A program made the position numbers and the translations under genes. Below the pieces are notes generated by a model that had not been told where the DNA came from, made no database searches, and saw only the letters and a list, made by a program, of their open reading frames with translations. From Yamagishiella unicocca (taxonomy: Eukaryota; Chlorophyta; Chlorophyceae; Chlamydomonadales; Volvocaceae), in the NCBI GenBank assembly GCA_003116995.1, contig BDSL01000148.1:62001-126000 (forward strand): a DNA stretch of 64,000 nt. The letters run 5' to 3'. Shown here piece after piece: positions 1 through 10,609 of this stretch. The stretch's first letter is position 1; each line of letters opens with the position of its first letter.

Positions 1-71
1 TCGGTTAGCTCAGTCGGTAGAGCGTACGGCTGTTAACCGTAAGGTCGACGGTTCGACCCCGTCATCGAGCG
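1..71 (+). tRNA. tRNA-Asn (GTT), first two bases outside the window
   Basis: Cloverleaf with a D arm (agctcagtcggtagagc), an anticodon loop containing GTT, and a T arm (acggttcgaccccgt). The 3' acceptor strand at 64-70 pairs with the five 5' bases present plus an inferred GC just left of base 1. The discriminator is G71. No intron is seen. It opens a small tRNA cluster. Confidence 0.93.
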
Positions 72-83
72 CGTGTGAGTCAG

Positions 84-180
84 GGGGTCGTAGCTCAAAT
101 GGTAGAGCGCCCGCTTAGCAAGCAAAGCCGAGCGCCGCAGAACATGCGGGAGGTAGGGGGATCAATGCCCTCCGACTCCA
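84..180 (+). tRNA. tRNA-Ala (AGC) with a 24-nt intron
   Basis: Exons are 84-120 and 145-180, giving a 73-nt mature tRNA. The intron, 121-144, sits at the canonical position one base 3' of the anticodon. The acceptor stem contains the G3:U70 wobble pair, the alanine identity element, and the discriminator is A180. The anticodon loop after splicing is TTAGCAT. A run of T follows near 192 and could end Pol III transcription. Confidence 0.95.
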
Positions 181-342
181 ACCCAATCAGTTTTGGCAGG
201 GCAGGGGGGCAGGGTAGGGCCAGGAGCATCGAGGACACGGTAACTACATCTCTTTCAGGGTCAGGCGATGACCCGATGGCTCTACCTTCTGGTCTGGGGC
301 CCACTGTAACAGTTACTACTTCGTTTATGAACAAACACTTCG

Positions 343-415
343 CCGGTGGCCAGCCACGTCTGACTGGCTCCAAAGAAGGACCGGTGGCCAGCCACATCTC
401 TGGCTGGCTCCAAAG
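343..415. repeat. Two direct copies of a 33-35 bp unit
   Basis: Units at 343-375 and 381-415 both begin ccggtggccagccac and end ctggctccaaag. They lie in the 400-bp spacer between the two tRNA-Ala genes, where no gene is recognised. Confidence 0.8.
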
Positions 416-580
416 GACCGACACCAAGCCTCAAGGGGCCGAGGCTGGGCCTTCTCTCGTTGAGGGTTGAGGGGCGACAAGGGTTAAGGGGCGACACCCG
501 AGACGCCGACCGCTGCTCTGAGGGGCTTACGATAGCTTTGACCACGCCTAATAATTGATGAAAACAATTTTTGCATCGCA

Positions 581-677
581 GGGGTCGTAGCTCAAATGGT
601 AGAGCGCCCGCTTAGCAAGCATAGCTTAGCGCCGCATGATATGCGGGAGGTAGGGGGATCGATGCCCTCCGACTCCA
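581..677 (+). tRNA. tRNA-Ala (AGC) with a 24-nt intron, second copy
   Basis: Exons are 581-617 and 642-677. The mature sequence is nearly identical to the copy at 84-180 and keeps G3:U70 and the AGC anticodon. The intron, 618-641, has the same length but a different internal sequence, so the exons are conserved while the intron drifts. Flanks are unrelated, so this is a dispersed or old tandem copy. Confidence 0.95.
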
Positions 678-945
678 GAAAACTTTAAAAATGTTAGAAA
701 TACAATGTTTTGATGTTGCGCACTGACAATCTTACGTTTGTAGCCATTAAAAGCTATACCAATCTCGCCTTAGCAGCAGCGAATCCAATCACTGCTCAAA
801 TGCTCAAATCAAGTAATTTTCAAGTAATTTGCTGCAATCACCGGGCGCATGGTTCAAGGCCAAAAATGCTGTGTCTCCTAGCAACCCTTCAGGCGCCCTT
901 CAGGATCCGTCCCCGCCGGCCCATCCACCCGCCATGGCCACTCAC

Positions 946-2091
946 CCGTGTAGCTGGCTGCTTTGGAGGGTCGCCCCGCGGGCCCAGTGTCCGTCCACTG
1001 CCACCAAGATCGCCCGTCGCGCCCGCCCTGCACTTCCTCCTCCTCCTCCTCGAGGTTGTTGCCGGGCAGACCCTGCTGGCCAGGAAGGGGCGTCAGGGCA
1101 GCGATGGAAGCAACAGCAAGGGGTGGACTGGTTTGGACACACAGCTGCTTGGCAATTGTCGTAAACGGACAGCCTCCAGCACGAAACTGCAGCTAGCGTC
1201 GTTTTATCAACACGGCGCAGCGAGAGTCCATCTCCGCCGGGTGGTGGCATGCATTGTGGCGGCGCAACCTGTTGTTGCGCACAACGACCTTTACATACCA
1301 GTCTGCACCGCACCCTGCCTGCCCACCTGCGCCTCAAACGGTGCGTCCACGAATATGAACTCGACGCGGCTCTTCAGCGCCTTCCGCATCGACCCCAGCC
1401 GGCTCCGGAACATCTGCAGCGGCAGCAACATAGGACCCGGATCCTCGGGGTCTAGGCCACAAATAATAGTGTATGACCACCAACAAGGCGCAACCTAGAG
1501 TTGCGCCAGCGCTTTTTGACCCGTCATCCTTTCTCGGTGGCCATCCGTAACGATTTGCCTCTTCCGAGGCCCCCGCTCCTGTCCACGCACCTTCCCCCTG
1601 GCTGCTTAGATCCCAGGGAGCCGAACCTAAAATCGCGAGGCACCATGATGTACCTTCCATCAACCCACTTCCCACATGTGCGCACTCACCTCCGCGTTCT
1701 GCATATAACCATGCAGGCACATCAGCTTCAGCTTAGGTTTGGCGCCTGCCACTGTAATTAAACATGAGGCACACCCAGGCCGAGGAGTGTCGGTAACTTC
1801 GGGTGGATAGTCCGTGCACACGGTACAAGAAACCAGAAGCCACGTGCACCTACTCTTCGTATTTCCTGTGGCGGCGTTACTGCTGAAACTCCTGGAGCTG
1901 CCCCGGCCTTTGCTGGCGTCGTCGCTGCTGCTGCTGCCACTGCCTGAAGCCTGCCCTGCAACCCGTACCGGCCGTATGGACTTCGCTTGCCTAACGAATG
2001 GAAAAAAACGCACGTCCCCACTGGCGGAGGCCACAACGCCGCACAAAGCTGTCGCGCGTCCTGCCCTGGCAGCAGTGCAGGGCATGCCCAC
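946..2091 (-). pseudogene. FSH1-family serine hydrolase, N-terminal half only
   Basis: Four exons in consistent phase: 2091-1854, 1751-1690, 1413-1327 and 1075-946. Exon 1 encodes about 79 residues rich in Ala, Ser and Arg that look like an organelle transit peptide. Exons 2-4 then read MCLHGYMQNAE, FRSRLGSMRKALKSRVEF, IFVDAPFEAQ and RSWWQWTD, the order found in FSH1 (DUF341) alpha/beta hydrolases. The family's nucleophile motif (GxSxG, usually GFSQG) and the later Asp and His residues should follow a phase-1 donor at 945/944, but nothing matching them appears between there and the tRNA at 677. The gene is therefore broken or 3'-truncated; a very long intron running past the tRNAs is the alternative. 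Family assignment is fairly sure; the pseudogene status is inference. It shares a 390-bp divergent upstream region with the aldo-keto reductase. Confidence 0.7.
1261..1507. repeat. Two near-identical intronic palindromes
   Basis: At 1261-1280 and 1487-1507 the same stem-loop occurs: GGCGCAAC, a 5-nt loop, then GTTGCGC(C). One lies in each of the two introns flanking exon 3 of the FSH1-like gene. No other function is visible. Confidence 0.75.
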
Positions 2092-2480
2092 CGTAATCGT
2101 AATAAATAAGACTCAACCTAGCCACATCGACAGTGTATATCAGTCTATAACCTTTATTGCGGTGCTTGTTATGGCCTGCAGGCCCTCCGCTACGCTACAT
2201 CCAGCGCACAACGTACGGCCATGACGTTGTGGCGCAAAAAGCGCAATGAAGCGTGCAAGCACCCCATCGCCAAGTATATGATCAGTCGTAACGGATCGGT
2301 GACTTGAAAGGGCTTGACTCTGCACATGCAAGCGAGGCGTTGAATAACTTGCGGAATGTCGTTATAGCGGGAACGGAATGAGCCAGTCGCTTTAATGGCC
2401 ATGGACTATGATTATCGCACATCGTTAACAGCATAGCTCGGATATTATCAGCCACGAAGGAAACCACGCCCGGGCTAAGT

Positions 2481-5400
2481 ATGGCAACCGCCGCGAAGCC
2501 GCTACCTCGCACCATCCCGCTCCGTAACGGTGTCGAGCTGCCGGTGAGGCCCCAGGCACAGCAAGGCCCTGGAACTGTTGGTATGGGAGCTTGTATAGAT
2601 GCTGAAAAGGACGGTGGCGTGATGGTCGGACGCTTCGGTTGGGGGTAACCAAGTTTGGGCACAATCGACCATCATCCGACCAGTCACACCAGCCTAAATC
2701 GAATGCCGTTGTCCAGCGTTTTTACTCGTCTCACCTCACCTGCACCGGCTAGCAAGTCACGTTGCGCCTAGGCAGCCAACCTGGCTCCTTTCGCCAGGGA
2801 GGGGCAGGGCCAGGCCGCACTCCATACCCCTCAACTTAGACATCATCGGCGGAGCACTTTTGCGGCGGAAGGCAAACCCCGGACTGGTGGTTGCGCGGTT
2901 GGCGGTTGGGCGAGTAGGGCAGCAGGGGGCGGTGCCCTATGGTAGGTAGCGGGGGGCCTAGTGCGGCTTGACTGCAGGCACGGCAGGGCTGCTGGGGAGC
3001 CAGCAGGGCAGCACTACCGGCCGCCCTCGCTCCACCCCGCCTGCGTCGAGGTCTTCTCCCCCCAGCCTGATCCCTGCTACTTCCCCGCTTAGTCGACTGC
3101 ATCACCACGTGCTGACTCACGTGGCGCTGTGGTGCGGCGCAGGTAGTGGGTCTGGGCACCTTCCGGGCTTCGGGCGACGAGGCACGGGGGGCCGTGCTGG
3201 CGGCGCTGCGGGCGGGGCTGCGGCATGTTGACACGGCCTCCATCTACAAGGTGGGGCGGGGGGCAAATGGGGGGAGGAGGGAACACGGGGTTGACGACTG
3301 AGGGCGGATGGAGCAGCGAGAGGAGGGAGGCCGGGACGAGGGGGAGAACCCGGTGAGGGGACGACGGGGAGAACCCGGTGAGGGGACGAGGGGGAGAACA
3401 CGGTAATGACTGGGTGGCTTCCAACCATACACTACTGGGTGTGGGCAGTGGCTGTGGGTGGGGTCGGGCGGCAAGGCAGCCTATGGACGCCCTCCCTGGA
3501 CCGCTCCCCTCGTCCCCTGCAGAACGAGGAGCCCATCCGCGAGGCGCTGGCAGCCAGCGGGCTGCCCCGGGGAGATGTGTTTGTGACGAGCAAGGTGTCG
3601 CCGTACGAGCAGGGCACTGGGCGGGCCAGGGCGGCGGTGGAGGGCACACTGGAGCGGCTGGGGCTGCAGTACCTGGTACGGCAGGGGGATGGTGAGAGGG
3701 TGCGGTTACACGACATACGGCAGGGGGAGGGTCCAGGAGAGGAGGCGTGTGGTTAATCGGCTACGGTGGCAAGGAGAAGCTCATGGGTCAGCTGGGCTGC
3801 AGCTGCAGGGCAAAACCCGGTGTCGGCAGGTCCCAGAGGGGCTCGGGCTTGATGCGGGAATGTGGTTGGGGATGAGTGGGCAGAGCTGACGATATGGCCT
3901 CAATGAATGGCTGTGACTGGTGTCGGTAAGTGCTAGTGCCCCCAAGACCACCACCAGGACCGCCAGCCCCGCCACCCACCTCTCCAACGCTGCCCGGCAT
4001 TCGCAGCTGCAAGGGGGAAGTGTGAGCCTCCGCCTCCTCCCGCCCTCTCCACGGGTTTCCTCTCATGCCCCCGCCCTCTCCCCCCCTAGGACCTGATGCT
4101 GGTCCATTGGCCGGGGGCCTCCCGCACTCCGCCTGACAGCCCCGCCAACTCCCAGCTGCGGTGGGAGACCTGGCAGGAGCTGGAGCAGCTGTACCGGGAG
4201 GTGGGAGGGGGGCAGGGAGGTGGGAAGGGGGGCAGGGAGGGGGGTGGGGGCAGGGAGGGGGGTGGGGGCAGGGAGGGGGGTGGGGGCAGGGAGGGGGGTG
4301 GGGGCAGGTGCAACCCGGAGGCGTGTGGCGGGCAGGAGTTACGGTGAGAAGGCTAGGTGAGGGGCGGCAAATGGAGGCCGCAGCTGTGGGCCCCATACCG
4401 GCCGCCACCCCTCCCTCGCCCCCGGGGCCCGCAGGGTCGTGTCCGCGCCATCGGTGTGAGCAACTACGAGGAGAGCCACGTGCGGGAGCTGATGGACAGG
4501 GCGGAGGTGAAGCCGATGGTGGGGTGCCGTGGTGGGTGGGTAGGGAGGGGCAGTGGTGGGTGGGTAGGGAGGGGCAGTGGTGGGTGGGTAGCGGGGGGCC
4601 GGGGGTTGCCGCCCTGCAGCCTCACGGCACCCAGCCGCGCGCCTCCCTGGCCGTGCCTGCTTGACCACCTCGACATCCTGCAGCTGCCGGTGCACGGGGG
4701 CTAACGGTTGGTGGTTGACGGCGTAGGTGAACCAGTTTGAGATGCATCCCCGGCGCCAGCGGGTGGAGCTGCGAAGGCTGTGTCGCCAGGAAGGTGGGCA
4801 GGGGCGGGGGGACGAGGCCGCAGGGGCCGCGGCTTGTCCCTGGGGCGGGTGCTGGGACACGGCAGCGGCGGAGGTAGGTTTGGCGCGTGGGTGGAGGGAG
4901 CGCGGCTGGGGAGCGGGGGCCGGGGGCGATGCACGTCGTGCCGTAGGAACACCCAAGGTCATATCGCGGACCCCAATGTCAGCGTGATGGGGCTCCGACA
5001 CTCACGCCCAGGGCGCTGGCGTGCACCCGCCTCCTCCTCCCCTGTTCCCCCAACCCCAGGCATCGTCGTGGTGGCGTACGCCTCCCTGGGCTGCTCCGAC
5101 CTGCTGCGCAACCCAGTGGTCACCCGACTGGCCCGGGAGGTCGGCCGCAGCCCGCCGCAGGTGCTGCTGCGCTGGGCGCTGCAGGTGGGCGGGCTGGGGC
5201 GGGGGTAAAAGGAAGACCCGTGTACGAAAGGAAAACCGAGGGCTGGGTTGGGGGTGGGGCGCTCCGGGGGGGGTACCTGCTCCTGACACACGAGGGGCGA
5301 AGGATGGCGACTACGTCTGTAACCGGGCATTGCACCCGACCCCCCCGGTCCCCCCAATATGGTAGGACGCACCTCTCTCTTTCCCCCCGCTCCGGCGTGC

Positions 5401-5683
5401 ACTCCTCAAACGCGCTTCCTAAGCAAGTTTCCCAGAGCTTTGTTGCTTTCGTGTCAACCGGTTTCTCGCCACACTTCCCCCCGTCCTCACTCCCCCCCCC
5501 AACCCCACACTGCAGGAGGGCTGCGCGGTCATCCCGAAGAGCGTGCGCGCTGAGCGGGTGGCTGAGTGGCGCGAGGAGGCCCTGCTGGGGGGCGACTGGG
5601 GGCTGGGGCCGCAGCAGGTGGCGGCGCTGGAGGGGCTGGAGGACGGCCACAAGTACTGCTGGGACCCCAGCCCAATTCTTTAG
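2481..5683 (+). CDS. Aldo-keto reductase, complete, eight exons
   Basis: NAD(P)H-dependent carbonyl reductase of the AKR superfamily, 292 aa, probably cytosolic since no targeting peptide is visible. Exons: 2481-2543, 3143-3250, 3523-3675, 4090-4200, 4435-4518, 4727-4793, 5060-5184, 5516-5683, all in phase. The catalytic tetrad is visible: Asp and Tyr in HVDTASIYKNEEP, Lys in FVTSKV, His in LMLVHWPG. Further AKR signatures are VVGLGTF, GRVRAIGVSNYEE, VNQFEMHP, GIVVVAYASLG, PPQVLLRWALQ and AVIPKSV, the last contacting the cofactor phosphate. The first exon starts at the ATG of MATAAKPLPRTIPLRNG, whose end matches the usual start of the barrel. Introns are full of G-rich minisatellites. The substrate cannot be told from sequence; the general class is that of 2,5-diketogluconate reductase and related plant AKRs. 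Confidence 0.95.
3333..3404. repeat. About 25-bp minisatellite, 3 copies
   Basis: Units ending gggagaacccggtgaggg repeat three times inside intron 2 of the aldo-keto reductase. The last copy is degenerate. Confidence 0.8.
4201..4306. repeat. G-rich minisatellite, about 17-18 bp unit
   Basis: Unit gggaggggggtgggggca repeats about five times directly after the 5' splice site of intron 4 of the aldo-keto reductase. Runs of four or more G make G-quadruplex formation plausible. Confidence 0.85.
4523..4592. repeat. 20-bp minisatellite, 3 copies
   Basis: Unit ggtgggtagggaggggcagt occurs three times in intron 5 of the aldo-keto reductase. Confidence 0.85.
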
Positions 5684-5851
5684 GGCAGGCGTCGAGGGGG
5701 GGGCATGGCGGGGCAGCCTGGGGGGGGTACAGCAGGCAGGGCGCCAAGGTCCGAGAAACGGTTGCCGTACTGGTGATAGTATTGCGCTGCTGCTGCTGCC
5801 GTGAGTGCGATGCTCCTGCTATACCGTTGCGATACCGTTGTTGATACATGA

Positions 5852-5856
5852 TGTAA
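5852..5856 (+). terminator. TGTAA polyadenylation signal of the aldo-keto reductase
   Basis: TGTAA lies 169 bases past the stop codon. It is the volvocalean equivalent of AATAAA. Confidence 0.7.
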
Positions 5857-6142
5857 GAGTGCCCGTTGTGGGGAAGTGGTCATACTACCGTACGCGGGTG
5901 ACACGGTACTGTTTGGGGAGTTGGGGGTGGGTGGCAGGAATTGCAACGGCACCGTGCAGCTGTGGGGCCAGTCCGGCTTCCCCTCTCTTCCCCGCCCTCC
6001 TCGTATCATGGGTGGATGTGCTTGCGGCGCAGCCCCCGCCCCAGCTTGAACGAACGTACTGAGTGCCCCCGAGGCCTCTGCAAAAGCTCGCAGTCCTCCT
6101 CTCTGTGTCGCTCGGGTCCAGCCCCACATCCCTCCGATGTGA

Positions 6143-7855
6143 TCAGTGGCGAAGCACATCCTGCGCCGCCCGCACCAGCCCGCCCCCGCTGCTGCCCAGC
6201 CCCCCCGGCGGCCCCTCCAGACCGGAAGCCGCCAGCCCCCACAACACGTCGCGGGCACTTGCGGCCCACGCGGCGGACCTCCCCCGGGCAGCCGCCGCCT
6301 CCCCCACCCCTGCCCCCGACCCCGACCCCGCCTCCACGAGCGCTGCGGCCACAGCAACTCCCACAGCATCCTCCTCAGCGGCGTCATCTGCACCTGCTGC
6401 TGCTGCGGGCATGGGTCCTGGTGGTCTCAGGGCGGCGAGGAGCCCGAACGCCACGCCAGCCGCCCGCGGCGCGCCCTCCCTGCTCCCGGACGTCCCCAGC
6501 GCAGCCCCCACCTCCTCCTCCGCCGCCGCCGCCATTGCCGCCGCCTCAGCGGCAGCACCCTCGGCTGACCCCGCAACTCCCCATGCCGCCACCGCTGCGA
6601 GCGCGGCCCCAAACACCCGCCGCCGCCGGTCCCGCATGAGCCGCCGCCGGGTCGCCCGGGCCGCCGCAGCGGGCGACATGCCTGCCGCCAGCTGGGCCGT
6701 AGGCGGGGGCAGGGGGCAGGCGGCCGCGTGCGCCCCCACCGCCCAAGCCAGCTGCACCAGCGCCAGGGGCGGCAGGGGGGCCGTATCAGGGGCAGGAAGG
6801 CCGCTTCCCGGACCCCTGCCGCTGCCGCTGCTGCTGCTGCCGCTGCTGCCCGCATCTCTAGCCGCTCCGTTAAACGGCCCCACCTCGTGACCACCTGCGC
6901 CGACAGCTGGCAGCTTCCCCCGAATACTCTCCGTCACCTCCGCCGACTCCTGCCCCTGCCCTGACGGCCCCCTCCTGCTGCCGGGTCTCGTAGCCGCCTC
7001 CGTCGCACCCTCCGCCTCCTCCCCGGGTGCCGCCTCCTCCTCCGCCTCCGCCTCCACCGCCCAGTTCCACGCCGCCGGGTCGATGCGGCGCAGCAGCAGC
7101 AGCCACGGCTGCAGCCCCGCCTGCACCGCCTCCAGCGCGGCGGCCTCCCAGGGCTCGGGCGGCACGAACTGCGGGAGGCGGCCAGGCAGCCCACACAGCA
7201 ACCGGGGGGGCGGGGAGGGAGGGCGCTGTGGCGAACAGGGAACCCAGGCGGCCACGAACATCACTCCGTTGGCGCCCCCAGTCCCTCAAGTACCCACAGC
7301 CCACAGCCCTCAGCCCTCGGCCCTCAGCTCTCAGCCCACCGCCGTCAGCCCTCAGCCGTCAGCCCACCGCCCTCAGCCCGCAGCTCTCATCCCGACCCGC
7401 CCAGTACGCCACCCCCCACCTCGAGCGCCGCCAGGCAGTAGACCAGCGCCGCCACCGCCTCCGGCCCCCCGGCTGCCCCCCCGCTGCCCCGCTGCAGGTG
7501 CGGGTGGTAGGCCGCGCACCAGTCCGCCAGCCAGGGCTCCCCCGGGTAGGAGCCGTCCACTGCACTGGCGGCCTGCGGGTTGGGGTGGGGCAGGAGGCGA
7601 GGGAGGGCACGACGAGGTCCCGGCAGGAGGGGAGTGTATGTTAGTTGCTTGTGAAGGTTGAAGGCATATGAGGGAGGGACCGTAAGTGTCGTCCGCCGCT
7701 CCCCGCACGCCGACATCGTCTCGCACATCTAAGCCACCCCGCTCGCCAGCTCACCAGCAGCAGCGCCCTCAGCTGCTGCTCATCCGGCTGCTCCAAGCCA
7801 CCACCGTCCCCGCTGCTGTCATCGCCTCTGTCAGCGGACTGCCTTGCCAGGGGCC

Positions 7856-7886
<31 letters not shown>

Positions 7887-10103
7887 CTGGGAAGGAGGTT
7901 CCCGCCAGCGCCAGCCGCGGAAGCCGGCGCCCCCCGCAGCCACCAGCGCCTGGGCGCAGGTGCGCGAGGGTGTGTGGTGCAGGGCCGCCAGCGAGGACAG
8001 CAGGCGGGTGGCGTCTCCTGGGCCTGGAGGGCCGAGCGAGGGCGCAAGGGAATGCGATGACGGGTCCAGGGAGGGCGGAGGGATCCTGGCAGCTGCGATT
8101 GACCCACTGAAGACGTCAAACGGCAGCACTAACCACCTGGCCACCCATCCAACAACACACCGCCGCCAGGGACCCCTCCAATGCGCTCCCTGGGGCCGCT
8201 GCCCTAGAGTCACGGATCCGCCAGTCCCTGCCGACCCACGGGTCACCCCGTCCTCACGCCCCTACCTGTGCTGTGCACGCACGCCAGCAGCCTCTCCTCC
8301 GCCGCCCGCAGCCAGGCCCGTGATACCACCGCACCCGCACCGGCCGCCGCCTCCAGCAGGGACGCTATCTGGGGGGGCGGGCGGGTGGGTGAGTTGAGCC
8401 GCAGGGGTTGCTGCGAACCCCCGAGCCCAGCCATCTGGGGCTGGGACTGCACCTTCCACTGCACCTCCCCGTCCTCCTCGGCTGCACCTGGCTGCGGTCG
8501 TCGTCCATCTTCCATGCCGCCATCAACCTGGCGACAGTTGACGACCGTTGCGATTGCGACCTACCCGCTGCCCCCCCCTGTCTCCTAGCAGCTAGCAGCC
8601 CCTCCCAAACAGCCCGTCGCCTTGCTCCCCCACCTCCCGCCCCCACCGACCCCATCACCGACCCCATCACCGACCCCATCACCGACCCCATCACCGACCC
8701 CATCACACCCACCCACCACACCCACCTCCCGGGGCTGCAGCGAGGGCAGGTCCTGCTCCGCCCTACGCAGCAGCTGCCGCCAGAACCACGGGTCGCCGCA
8801 CCGCAGCTGCCCCCACAGCGCCTCCGCCGCCCCGCCGTAGCCCCGCCCGCCCAGCAGCCCTGCGGTGGCAGACCGCAGGACCTCCCCACACAACACCGAC
8901 AGCGCCGGATCCGGATCCAGGTTCAGAGCCAGCAGCGGTGAGGCTCCTGGCTCTGCCGCGGCTGCCTCGATCTGCTGTCGTAAGCTCGGCTGCTGCTGCT
9001 GCTGACGGCTTGGGCCCGCCACCACCGCGGCTGCCACGTTAGCAGCGGCAGTAGCAGCGGCAGTAGCAGCTGGATGAACGGCAGTTTGTCGAGTCGACTT
9101 GGAGGCGAAGGGCGGTGGGGTGTGGCCCGGGGTCCGGAGAGCCGCCAGCTCCCCCTGGGCCCCGTCCCTGGAGCCCCCCCCTGGCCCCGCCCCCAGGTGG
9201 CCTACTCGGCTGCAGGCGAGCAGCAGCAGCCGCTGGCTCCAGGGGGGGCCCGGACCCGGCCGCTCCAGCACGGCGCTTCCCTGCTGCAGTTGCTGCTGCT
9301 GCTGCTGCAGTAGCAGGCCTGCAACAGCCTACAGCCACATTCGGGGGTAAACCGGGGGTAAGGATACGGACAGGCAGGGAGCTGGTGGAGGGGTTTCTGT
9401 TTTTCCTAGTGGCATGGATGTTGGCCCCGATATCGCCGCGCCCTACCCCCGGGATGGATCTGCCTTCCCCCCTCCCTGGACCGCACCTCGCAGCCCTGCC
9501 GCCCCTCACCTGCGGCGTGTCGGCCTGCGCTATCAGCCGCTCCAGGGGGGCCTGGTAGGGCGCCGTGCCGGCTGGTCGGGCGGCTTGGCCCTGACCCTGG
9601 GGGCTGCGGGTGCGGCTGCGGGTGGTGGTGCGGGTGAGGCTGGCAAGCGCACCTCCTCCGGCAGTCCCCCCCGGGGGAGGGGGCGATGAGGCCGAAGTGG
9701 AGGTGGAGGGGGGCGCCAGCAACAGCGGTGGCCGCAAGATGTGACGCAGCGGCTCATCCCTGGAGCCATCACTCCCCGCATCCTGCCAACGGCCGCTGCC
9801 GCCCCTCCCCTGCCGGCTACTGCCCGCGCCGCGGCCGCCGCGGGGTGCAGCGCGGGGTGGACGCGAAGGCGGCGGGGGCGGTGGTGTTCCTAACGCGGCA
9901 GCTGCTACTTGGCGGGGTGCTGTTGGCGGCACCACAGCACTGCGCCTGCAGCACCCCCGTGAGCATGAGCAGGCGAGGCGGCGCTGCAGCGATAACGGCA
10001 GCGATTGGGGCTTGGGCGGCGCCAACAGCGACGTCAGCTCCCCCATCCGGTAGCTGTTGCGGCCGCCACCGCAAGTAGGCTCTCCGGGTATCAATCGCGG
10101 CAT
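6143..10103 (-). CDS. Large Ala-rich protein with FASTK/OPR-like helical repeats
   Basis: Six exons in phase, 913 aa: 10103-9510, 9328-8726, 8368-8266, 8017-7755, 7572-7420, 7168-6143. The N-terminus (MPRLIPGEPTCGGGRNSYR, followed by Arg/Ser/Pro-rich sequence) looks like a transit peptide. The body carries Trp- and Leu-rich helix pairs, for example APLERLIAQADTPQAV, AEALWGQLRCGDPWFW, VSRAWLRAAEERLLACV, ATRLLSSLAALHHTPS, EAVAALVYCLAALE and ARDVLWGLAASGLEG, separated by poly-Gln, poly-Ala and Gly/Ser linkers. This pattern resembles FAST-kinase-like or octotricopeptide (OPR/RAP) proteins that act on organelle RNA; no RAP domain is seen at the C-terminus, so the family call is tentative. It is convergent with the aldo-keto reductase and divergent from BCP1. 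No TGTAA is seen in the 460 bases after the stop. Confidence 0.75.
8640..8707. repeat. 12-bp minisatellite (accgaccccatc), 5-6 copies
   Basis: Perfect 12-bp units lie in intron 2 of the FASTK/OPR-like gene, just inside its 5' splice site. Confidence 0.9.
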
Positions 10104-10609
10104 GCAAAGTGGCGGGCGCGGCGGTCGGAAGCGCGCACAATCGGGGCAACGTAAAATGCGTATCTAATGTAGCCTGAGATATTGGTTCCCGCATAGGAAA
10201 AGGCGCATTGCGCTTCACAGTGGCTGCGCTGGAGTTGTAGTCGGCAATCGACAATTACAGTTGAGGGCTTAGATCATGAATCAGAGTAAGACAAAGCTAT
10301 ATTGTTGCATCATATGACAACATGTGCGAAGTAGGGAGAAAGCATATGGCCTCTCTCAAAGTCCAAACCCCGCCATGCCCGAGTGACGGGGAACGGCAAT
10401 TCGTGTACCGGTACTGCGTAATGGCTGGTTGAAAGTTGAAAGCATACGCGCATTGATTTGTAATTTCCTCATTCCTTACATGTTTCATCAGCCAACCTAC
10501 ACACTTTGACTTGCACTTGCCGCCGCCGCATCAGGTACGGAACTCGCCCTAGGTCGAGCTTCCCCTAGGCCGACGTCGCGTATACGCCCGTAGAGAATCT
10601 CCAGTAGCC
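10104..10609. promoter_or_regulatory. Shared divergent promoter region
   Basis: This 506-bp interval separates the start codons of the FASTK/OPR-like gene (-) and BCP1 (+). It is clearly less GC-rich than the genes. No TATA box or other named site is convincing. Confidence 0.45.

Noticed and set aside
95..545. Frames overlapping the first tRNA-Ala
   Set aside because: They run through a tRNA gene on both strands; chance GC-rich frames.
710..1498. 262-codon plus-strand frame
   Set aside because: Antisense to FSH1-like exons 3 and 4, with no recognisable protein.
6063..6890. Plus-strand frame of 275 codons
   Set aside because: Antisense of the last FASTK/OPR-like exon; composition is an Ala/Pro shadow of GC-rich codons.
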